This document shows positions 57,971 through 64,000 of a stretch of DNA of 64,000 nucleotides, one piece after another. The notes under the pieces are model-generated. The model saw only the letters and a program-made list of their open reading frames with translations. It did no database searches and was not told where the DNA came from. The stretch lies in NCBI GenBank assembly GCA_019419505.1, contig DXZS01000021.1, positions 18,954-82,953 on the forward strand, read 5' to 3'. Position 1 is the first letter of the stretch. Each line of letters starts with the position of its first letter. Source of the stretch: Collinsella sp. (GTDB lineage Bacteria > Actinomycetota > Coriobacteriia > Coriobacteriales > Coriobacteriaceae). The position numbers and the translations under genes were made by a program.

Positions 57971-58231
57971 ATGATGTGGGAATATGTCCGCCTTGAGGAC
58001 GATACGCAAGTTTCGTATTCCGAAGTCCGTGAGGACAACACGGTGAAGGTCGTTGTGGAGCGCCCGCGCGATTGGGGTTTTGACGCGGCGGAGTGTATCT
58101 TGCCGGCATTCAATTGGGTGTCACATGAGGGCTTTAGCGAAGCGGACCTCAAAGAACTCGATGATTTCGTGCGTAACAATGCCCCGCTCATCCTGCGTTT
58201 TGCCTACGAAGGCGGACGAGTCTATGCCTAG
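57971..58231 (+). CDS. Small acidic protein of unknown function
   Basis: 86 residues, GGAGCGAGCTT before two successive ATGs. MMWEYVRLEDDTQVSYSEVREDNTVKVVVERPRDWGFDAAECILP reads as beta-rich, with a helical C-terminal half. Soluble. GGGTATACT upstream may be a -10, giving expression independent of dnaX. No family was recognised. Confidence 0.7.
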   Translation: MMWEYVRLEDDTQVSYSEVREDNTVKVVVERPRDWGFDAAECILPAFNWVSHEGFSEADLKELDDFVRNNAPLILRFAYEGGRVYA

Positions 58232-58253
58232 TCTCTTCCGACTCGGCCATATA

Positions 58254-58721
58254 TCACTTTCTTTTGTTCGGGCGCATCTGTATTTCGGACATGTGTAGTG
58301 TGGTGCCGCGTATATCGCATTCGAGCAGACAAGCGCGTGACGGTCGGCCTAGGATGCTGAGGTCGATACGATACGTCGCATGGCCGTCCGTGTACTCGAC
58401 TTGCTCGGCGTTGACGGTTGCTCCGATTGTAAATAAAGAGCCCAGTTCGGCATCGACAATCTTGGAGTCCTTTATCTTGACCTTGAACTCTTGGTAGAGG
58501 GACGGGCTGTTGTAGTAAATGGTTCGGGTTCCGTCGGTGCATTCATCGGTCGTCTCCCATTTGACGACGGGCTGGTCCGAGCTGGCTATCAGCAGTTCTG
58601 CTCCAAAAGCTATGGCATGGGTGATGACAACCAGCAATGCCCAGCCGACAAAGAGATAGAGAACCACATATGCAACGGGGTGTTTTGAGCGGATGTTTTG
58701 GAGCGCGTCGGGGGCATTCAT
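58254..58721 (-). CDS. Membrane-anchored protein of unknown function
   Basis: 155 residues, GGAGGTGTCCC upstream. One N-terminal helix (VAYVVLYLFVGWALLVVITHAIAFG, about 16-40), then an extracytoplasmic beta-rich domain (TIYYNSPSLYQEFKVKIKDSKIVDAELGS, ACLLECDIRG). It is convergent with the small gene at 57971, 22 bp apart. No family was recognised. Confidence 0.7.
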   Translation of the reverse strand: MNAPDALQNIRSKHPVAYVVLYLFVGWALLVVITHAIAFGAELLIASSDQPVVKWETTDECTDGTRTIYYNSPSLYQEFKVKIKDSKIVDAELGSLFTIGATVNAEQVEYTDGHATYRIDLSILGRPSRACLLECDIRGTTLHMSEIQMRPNKRK

Positions 58722-59060
58722 GGGACACCTCCAAATTGCAATCTATGACAATCAAATTATACCCTGCCGCCATGTGCTCCGCCTCGAGCAGCGGTTTGGC
58801 ATTTAGCTATTTAGTGGCACACATGAAATGCCGGATTCGGCTCTACTAGATTGAGTATGCGATATTATGCAACCTTGCATAATTCGGCCTTGCATAATCT
58901 TTGCGCGTGGTTTGTATTGGAGGACATGTATATCGACTGAGGTAGCGTGTCCGCCCCGCTTGCTTGCCCCGCGCCGTGGTACGATTTTTGAGTTTGAAAG
59001 TCCCGTCGCGCTCCGGCTGCCCTTGCAGCTTGTCGCGCGGCCGCACGTAAAGGAGCCATC
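58722..59060 (+). other. Intergenic region upstream of ybaB
   Basis: 339 bp without a supportable gene on either strand. It holds the TTGCATAAT operator-like repeats (58864-58898) and the ybaB ribosome-binding site AAGGAGCC. An SRP RNA gene, often placed near dnaX, was looked for and not recognised. Confidence 0.5.
58864..58898 (+). promoter_or_regulatory. Triple TTGCATAAT operator-like site
   Basis: Palindrome ATTATGCAA-CC-TTGCATAAT (58864-58883) followed by a third half-site TTGCATAAT (58890-58898), in the ybaB-recR leader. The TTGCAT of the third half-site could double as a -35. Confidence 0.5.
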
Positions 59061-59381
59061 ATGGCCGGTATGAACATGCAGCAAATGATGAAGCAGGCTC
59101 GCAAGATGCAGGAGCAGCTTGCCGCCGCGCAGGAAAACCTTAAGTCCCAGACCGTCGACGCCTCTGCCGGCGGCGGCATGGTCAAGGTGACCGTTAACGG
59201 CGAGATGGAGCTCGTCAACCTCACCATCGACCCCGATGCCCTCGATCCCGAGGACGTCGATATGCTGCAGGACATGATCATGGCTGCCGTCAACGAGGCC
59301 GTCCGCGGTGTCAACGAGCTTGCCAACAAGCAGATGGGCGCCATCACCGGCGGCCTCAACATCCCGGGCATGCCGTTCTAA
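59061..59381 (+). CDS. ybaB: YbaB/EbfC nucleoid-associated protein
   Basis: 106 residues, AAGGAGCC upstream. MNMQQMMKQARKMQEQLAAAQENL, then VDASAGGGMVKVTVNGEMELVNLTIDPDAL, the EbfC/YbaB core; Met/Gly-rich tail ending NIPGMPF. A DNA-binding dimer often encoded beside dnaX and recR, as here. Confidence 0.95.
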   Translation: MAGMNMQQMMKQARKMQEQLAAAQENLKSQTVDASAGGGMVKVTVNGEMELVNLTIDPDALDPEDVDMLQDMIMAAVNEAVRGVNELANKQMGAITGGLNIPGMPF

Positions 59382-59394
59382 GACACGCATATAT

Positions 59395-59991
59395 ATGAGT
59401 GCCAACCATAGTCTGCAAAAAATGCTCGATGAGCTGGGTCGTCTGCCGGGCATTGGTCCCAAGTCGGCCCAGCGCATCGCCTATTACCTGCTCGAGGCCG
59501 ATGCCGAGGAGGCGCGCCGCCTGGCCGAGGCTATCCTGGAGGTTAAGCAGGAGGTTCACTTTTGCAGCCGCTGCTTTAACTACGCCACGGCCGACGAGTG
59601 CTCCATCTGCCAGGATTCGATGCGCGATACCACTCGCATTTGCGTGGTGGGCGAGCCGCGCGATGTCCAGGCGATTGAGCGCACGGGCAGCTACCACGGT
59701 CTCTACCACGTATTGGGCGGCGTGATCAGTCCCATGGACAAGATTGGTCCCGAGCAGTTGCACATTCGTGAGCTGCTGGCACGCTTGGGCCACGAGGACA
59801 TCCACGAGGTCATCATCGCCACCAACCCCAATATCGAGGGCGAGACCACGGCGAGCTACCTGGCCCGCACTATCAAGCCGCTGGGCGTTGAGGTATCGCG
59901 TCTGGCGAGCGGCCTTCCCGTGGGCGGCGACCTGGAGTATGCCGACGAGCTTACGCTTGGGCGCGCCATCGAGGCCCGTCGCACGATTTAG
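59395..59991 (+). CDS. recR: Recombination mediator RecR
   Basis: 198 residues. N-terminal HhH (LGRLPGIGPKSAQRIAYYLLE), zinc finger CSRCFNYATADECSICQD, Toprim domain with ICVVGEPRDVQAIERTGSYHGLYHVLGG and ATNPNIEGETTASYLAR, and a C-terminal LASGLPVGGDLEYADE. It loads RecA on gaps together with RecF/RecO. It starts 13 bp after ybaB without a clear Shine-Dalgarno, so translation probably depends on coupling. Confidence 0.97.
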   Translation: MSANHSLQKMLDELGRLPGIGPKSAQRIAYYLLEADAEEARRLAEAILEVKQEVHFCSRCFNYATADECSICQDSMRDTTRICVVGEPRDVQAIERTGSYHGLYHVLGGVISPMDKIGPEQLHIRELLARLGHEDIHEVIIATNPNIEGETTASYLARTIKPLGVEVSRLASGLPVGGDLEYADELTLGRAIEARRTI

Positions 59992-60197
59992 GTGGCGAGC
60001 CTGCTCCTGCCGTATGTCTTCATCGCGACGCACGGGGTAGCCATAATTTCCCCGTGCGACTGTAAGTTTGTTGTGCAACAAAGATGCTTTGTATCCGCTT
60101 ATCGCATGGATGCTTCCACTCGCATCCTTAATTTGCCCATTCGTTGCGCAACCTTTTGGGTTCGCTGATACACTCAAATATGGATTCGAATGAATGC

Positions 60198-60222
60198 GCC
60201 GCTCCCGAGCGGCGTGTTTTTG
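60198..60222 (+). terminator. Terminator between recR and the second kinase cluster
   Basis: GCCGCTC-CC-GAGCGGC then GTGTTTTTG. Confidence 0.7.
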
Positions 60223-60236
60223 TTGGAGGAGAACGC

Positions 60237-61142
60237 ATGCGGCCCGGTGGCACTCAGACAAAGCGCGGCGCCGCGGTGCGCATGCGACGCCGACTGGGCT
60301 TGGCGCCGCGGGCGTACGCACTGCTGTCTTGCTCGCTGGTGCTGGTCATAGCTGGCGTTTCTGCCTATGGCATGACCGTGCCGTCCATGATGCAGGCACA
60401 TGCCGCACGCGAACCGCGCGTGGGGCATGAGGTCAAAAGTGACCTGGGGACCACGACTGGATATGCTTGGGCAAGTGTGGTCGCGCATATTGTGTTTGGC
60501 ACCGGCGACGCGGACGGCGCCGAGGCCCCGGACAACGAAGTCACGCTTGCCAATGGCAAAACCATCGTGCTCACCAACACCAAGATCATCGATCGGTTGT
60601 CCAACAATAGCGTGGCGGCAACGGTGAATAAGGTCGAGCAGCAGAAGGAGCAGGACGCCCAGCAGTCCGGAAAGCCCGGTAGCTCGGATACTTCTGGCTC
60701 CGGCTCGGATTCGTCGAGTTCGGGCGGTGGCTCTGGGTCGGGTTCCTCTGCCGGAGGGTCTGGAAACGGCGGCTCGACGGGCGGCAACACTGACAACGAT
60801 GCAAACTCCGGTGGCCTTTCCGCTGCTGAGGAAGAGAGCATTCACAGCTGGCTTGTGACCAAGTACAACATGCTCGACGGCTATGTTTCTCGTGCCAATG
60901 ACGTGGTCTCGACCTATAACTCTACGGGAGATCCCAGGCCGTGCGACAGCCTGGTCGGGGAGATGTTTGTCATTCGAGCCGAGTTCGGTCGTCAGACATT
61001 CTCGCCCCGGTCAAAGTGGTATCAGCAGTATGCCAATCTGTGGGGCTGTTACACCAACCTATGTCAATGGGTCGGCCATTACGGCGATGATGACGTCGCG
61101 CTCGGTAACTTCAACAATAACGTGGCGGCGCTTGCCCTATGA
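60237..61142 (+). CDS. Membrane-anchored protein with Ser/Gly-rich linker
   Basis: 301 residues from MRPGGTQTKRG (GGAGGAG upstream). One helix (AYALLSCSLVLVIAGVSAYGM, about 27-47); extracytoplasmic domain (about 60-150); a low-complexity Ser/Gly/Asn linker (about 150-195); and a helical C-terminal domain (SIHSWLVTKYNMLDGYVSRANDVVSTYN) with three cysteines (RPCDSLVGE, GCYTNLCQW). Its stop overlaps the kinase start, so it is likely a surface partner or substrate of that kinase. Confidence 0.75.
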   Translation: MRPGGTQTKRGAAVRMRRRLGLAPRAYALLSCSLVLVIAGVSAYGMTVPSMMQAHAAREPRVGHEVKSDLGTTTGYAWASVVAHIVFGTGDADGAEAPDNEVTLANGKTIVLTNTKIIDRLSNNSVAATVNKVEQQKEQDAQQSGKPGSSDTSGSGSDSSSSGGGSGSGSSAGGSGNGGSTGGNTDNDANSGGLSAAEEESIHSWLVTKYNMLDGYVSRANDVVSTYNSTGDPRPCDSLVGEMFVIRAEFGRQTFSPRSKWYQQYANLWGCYTNLCQWVGHYGDDDVALGNFNNNVAALAL

Positions 61143-62983
61143 TGACCGATCTTGCATCCACCACACCACAATCGCTCGGTCGCGATCCCATGGTCGGCCT
61201 GCGCCTGGCGCGTGTCGACGGGTTTGAGCCGGCCATTGCGCTCGGTCAGGACGAACTGCCTGCCTATCTGCGTCGTTTTACGATACTGTTTGCCGACGAT
61301 GCCACCATGCGCCGTGGCGGTATCGGCCGCGTGACGCGTGCCGTCAACGCCCAAGGCGAGGCCGTGGCACTCAAGCAGCTCATCTTGCCAACGTGCGATG
61401 AGTTTGACGATGCCGCCGCCCATGAGGCGCTGGTCGCCAAGTTCAAAGCGGCGTTTCGCGAGGAATACGAATGCCATCGCGCCCTTTCGGGCCTTAAGGG
61501 CTTTCCCCGCCTCTATGGCTGGGGCGAGGTCGACGGTGTGCCTGCAATTGTCATGGAATGGGTCGAGGGCGAGACGCTCGCCCGCTTGCGCTCGCGCTTT
61601 GCCGTGGACGATGCCGGCCGCCTATCGCCGCTTGTGGCGGCGCGTCTGGGTCGCGACCTGTTCGATCTGCTCTGCCGTATGAGCCTGGTGGGCGAGGGCT
61701 TTGTCCATCGCGATATCTCGCCCGCTAATATTATGGTGCGTACGGCGCGTCTACCGCTTGACCGGCAGCTTGCCGAGGGCACCTTTGACCTGTGCCTGAT
61801 CGACTTTGGCTCGTCGCTGGCGCTTGAGCCTGCGTCGGCCGTGGCCGGTACCGGCGGCAAGGCGTCGTTTACGGAGCGCTATGCCACGCTGCGTCGCGCG
61901 ACGGTTGCCTATGCCCCGCCCGAGATGCTCACCGACGATATTCCCGACCTGCGCGCTTTGCGTATGTCGCCGGCGATCGACGTCTATGCCGCAGCAAGCA
62001 CGGTTTACGAGCTCATTGCCGGCGCCGCGCCATACGAAGCCGCGCCGAGCACTTCGGGCACCTCGGGTTCGCGCAAAAAGACGCGCGACATCGCCAGCCC
62101 CTACCGTCTCAAGATGGACACGCTGCCCGACTATCCCATTGGTGCCCATGCGCCCGGTTGCGATTTGACTCAGCTGCTTCGTCGTGAGCCCGATGTGGCG
62201 CTCGCTGCGGCCGAGCAGGCCCAGCAGCTGGGGCTTGAGCCGGATTCCGAGGAGCTACGCGATGCGCTGGCGTTTGTCGATGCCCAGCTGTTCGACGTGG
62301 TGATGGCCTGTCTGTCCAGCCATCAAAAAGATCGTCCCGAGCCGCCGGCGGTCGAGGCGGCGCTCTCGGCGTTTTGTGACCACTATGCGCAAAATGTCGG
62401 TCGTTCGCTCCGCGGCGAGCCGCTCACGCCGTGCCCCATGGATGCGTCTGGCCGCGCGGTTCGTCGCGCGCTGATGGTCGGCGCGACGGTCGTCTGTGGC
62501 GTGGTTTGGGCTGTGGTCGTGGTTTCGGCCGCGCTGCTGGCGTCGGGCGCTCGCGTGACGGCGACTTTGGGGTCGCTCGTGTGGTCTGGGTCGCTACCGG
62601 GTATTATTGCCGCACTGGCGTTGGCGCTGCCAGGCATAGCCGGCGTTGCCGCGGGGGCACTTGCGCGCGATCGGCGCTCGGGCTTCCTGCAGGGTGTGCT
62701 TGCGCTTTCTGCCTGCGAGGTTCCGGTGCTGGTTGTGGCTGCATGTAGCGTATTTTCCCAACGCGCCGTGATGGGCGGCCTTGTTGCCGCTCTGGTTGCA
62801 ACCTATACGCTTACGTGGTTTTTGCTTGCGATGGGCTTTGCCTTTGAACTTCCCGTTTCGGCACCGCGACGCACAAAAGCCCAGATGGCGACTCCGCTTG
62901 CCGGTGGAGCCGCAGCTGTCCGTACTTTTGGCGGACCTGTCGAAGTATCGTCCGATTCTATTTCTACGACCAAGGAGGCCTAG
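61139..62983 (+). CDS. Ser/Thr-kinase-like membrane protein
   Basis: 614 residues. Kinase-like fold (about 55-300): GGIGRVTRAVNAQGEAVALKQLI, VMEWVEGETLARL, HRDISPANIMV and LIDFGSSLALE, with an APE-like YAPPEML. The Ser in HRDISPAN where eukaryotic-type kinases have Lys is atypical and may alter or reduce activity. Four helices at the C terminus (about 445-585). It overlaps the preceding gene by 4 bp and is followed 3 bp later by an FHA gene. Confidence 0.85.
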   Translation: MMTDLASTTPQSLGRDPMVGLRLARVDGFEPAIALGQDELPAYLRRFTILFADDATMRRGGIGRVTRAVNAQGEAVALKQLILPTCDEFDDAAAHEALVAKFKAAFREEYECHRALSGLKGFPRLYGWGEVDGVPAIVMEWVEGETLARLRSRFAVDDAGRLSPLVAARLGRDLFDLLCRMSLVGEGFVHRDISPANIMVRTARLPLDRQLAEGTFDLCLIDFGSSLALEPASAVAGTGGKASFTERYATLRRATVAYAPPEMLTDDIPDLRALRMSPAIDVYAAASTVYELIAGAAPYEAAPSTSGTSGSRKKTRDIASPYRLKMDTLPDYPIGAHAPGCDLTQLLRREPDVALAAAEQAQQLGLEPDSEELRDALAFVDAQLFDVVMACLSSHQKDRPEPPAVEAALSAFCDHYAQNVGRSLRGEPLTPCPMDASGRAVRRALMVGATVVCGVVWAVVVVSAALLASGARVTATLGSLVWSGSLPGIIAALALALPGIAGVAAGALARDRRSGFLQGVLALSACEVPVLVVAACSVFSQRAVMGGLVAALVATYTLTWFLLAMGFAFELPVSAPRRTKAQMATPLAGGAAAVRTFGGPVEVSSDSISTTKEA

Positions 62984-62986
62984 GTC

Positions 62987-63925
62987 ATGGCATCTCAAGT
63001 TGAGCTCACCCCATGCGGGGCCATGTTTGACATCTTTAAGCGCGCAGCGCATCTGAGCCATATCGAGCTGTGCGGCTTGGTGCTTTCGTCCCGTCCGCTC
63101 GCCGACGGCCGCAGCCCGCAGAGCCGAGCCGCCGATCGCTCTTGGGTTTCCCGCTTTATCGTTCGCGCGCCGGTCGGCACGCTTCAGCAGCGCTACTTTG
63201 CCGAATACGGTACCTCGGCTGCGCGTATTATGTCGCAACTGGCCCTGCGCCAGCGCAATCCCATGGACTCCACGGCTGTAATCAATATGGTGTGCGGTCC
63301 TGCAGGTGAACCGATGGTACGCGCGCTCGAAGAGTGCCACCAGGACACGAATCTCTATCGCAACGCGCTCGATCGCCTGTCCCAGGCGGCGGAACTCATG
63401 CCCGCCGAGCGCGCCGAGGTCGTGCTGGTGCTGTTTGTCGCCGTCGGTTGTTCGGCGGATGTGCGGTCCTCGGTGAACTATGCCATCGACTACGCGAACG
63501 CGACCTGCGGCGGAGGCACATCCACGCCGCGTTCGCTTGGCATGTCGCTGACTGCGGGCGAACGCGAACCCGCCCCGGCGCACCCTTTGGGCTTGCTGCG
63601 CGTGCAAAACAGTTTTGTCGTGAGCGCCCCGCGCTGGATTCAGCCGAGTGAGCAGGGTGTTGAGATTGGCGCGCTGGCCACTGGTGAGGGCGATATTACC
63701 GACGTCGGCGACGATGTCTCGGCCCGCCATGCCCATATCTGGTGCGATGCTCAAAATATCTGGCACGTCGAGGACTTGTCGTCCACCAACGGAACCGTGG
63801 TGGTAAACGGGGCCACGCGCGTTTGCATTCAGGTCGAGCCCGGCCGTTCCGCCCAGCTCAATCCCGGCGACGAGCTCAAGCTCGGCGAATCCACTACCTA
63901 TGCCATCCTCTTCGGTGCCCTCTAG
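62987..63925 (+). CDS. FHA-domain protein
   Basis: 312 residues. The N-terminal ~190 residues are a soluble helical domain of unknown type. The C-terminal FHA (about 215-312) has VSARHAHIWC and VEDLSSTNGTVVVNG, but the usual Gly-Arg of the first motif is replaced (VEIGALATGEGD), so phosphothreonine binding may be weaker. Closely coupled to the kinase; presumed reader of its phosphorylation. Confidence 0.85.
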   Translation: MASQVELTPCGAMFDIFKRAAHLSHIELCGLVLSSRPLADGRSPQSRAADRSWVSRFIVRAPVGTLQQRYFAEYGTSAARIMSQLALRQRNPMDSTAVINMVCGPAGEPMVRALEECHQDTNLYRNALDRLSQAAELMPAERAEVVLVLFVAVGCSADVRSSVNYAIDYANATCGGGTSTPRSLGMSLTAGEREPAPAHPLGLLRVQNSFVVSAPRWIQPSEQGVEIGALATGEGDITDVGDDVSARHAHIWCDAQNIWHVEDLSSTNGTVVVNGATRVCIQVEPGRSAQLNPGDELKLGESTTYAILFGAL

Positions 63926-64000
63926 CCGGCAGTTAAGGACGTTCCTTTTAATATGAGCAGGACATTGTCAAGAGGCAAAATCGGGCCTGGCCCCAACGAT
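63926..64000. other. Intergenic end of window
   Basis: 75 bp with a short palindrome AAGG-ACGTT-CCTT. No gene start is visible before the window ends. Confidence 0.4.

Overview
The window is high-GC, gene-dense bacterial chromosome. The gene content points to the class Coriobacteriia, most likely a Collinsella-type gut actinobacterium. The reasons are: an HspR-type dnaK-grpE-dnaJ-hspR heat-shock operon with a separate clpB; an actinobacterial FHA/PP2C/SEDS/PBP/PknB division-control operon; a mannose-family PTS with a DUF956 gene; DUF5692; several membrane proteins with no recognisable family; and many intergenic palindromic repeats. This placement is inference from gene content; no rRNA gene is present to confirm it.

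Layout. 0.1-0.3 kb: a ferredoxin. 0.8-5.2 kb: the dnaK-grpE-dnaJ-hspR operon. 5.4-7.7 kb: an aconitase-superfamily hydratase. 8.0-9.6 kb: two orphan exported proteins bracketed by palindromes. 10.0-12.7 kb: clpB, which shares an operator-like motif with dnaK. 13.2-14.7 kb: a membrane-anchored surface protein. 14.9-19.6 kb: DUF5692, TetR and a divergent FAD/Fe-S oxidoreductase, with two TTGAC-N5-GTCAA palindromes in the divergent promoter. 19.7-20.1 kb: hypA. 20.5-23.8 kb: mannose-type PTS (IIAB, IIC, IID, DUF956).

24.1-37.7 kb: a 13.5-kb integrative mobilizable element inserted in a tRNA-Arg(CCU) gene and bounded by 48-bp identical direct repeats. It carries a tyrosine integrase, an excisionase-like protein, a winged-helix protein, a MobC-like protein with a relaxase, and a structured oriT candidate. 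Its cargo is a PrgA-like coiled-coil/CAP surface protein broken by an in-frame amber codon, a secreted zinc-finger-like protein, a candidate type I toxin unit, three tandem metallophosphoesterases behind an attenuator-like hairpin, and a coiled-coil protein.

38.0-48.2 kb: a six-gene minus-strand signalling/division operon (kinase, FhaA, FhaB, PP2C, a SEDS-PBP fusion, PASTA kinase) in which adjacent genes mostly overlap or nearly touch. 48.6-54.5 kb: a membrane LuxR-type regulator with two HTH domains, followed by a secreted small protein, two ABC permeases, an ABC ATPase and a lipoprotein-like protein; this is a candidate uncharacterised secretion/immunity locus. 54.6-60.0 kb: YcxB-like protein, dnaX, two small genes, ybaB and recR. 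60.2-63.9 kb: a second kinase/FHA cluster.

The intergenic DNA holds several distinct palindrome families. The most striking is a 15-bp motif (GGGATGC-N2-TTTCC-like) repeated 14 times at three loci in strictly alternating orientation, with centre-to-centre steps of 28-29 and 32-33 bp. Another is a set of three hairpins with exact 80-bp periodicity before clpB. All assignments are by eye from translated motifs and the nucleotide sequence; no database search was run.
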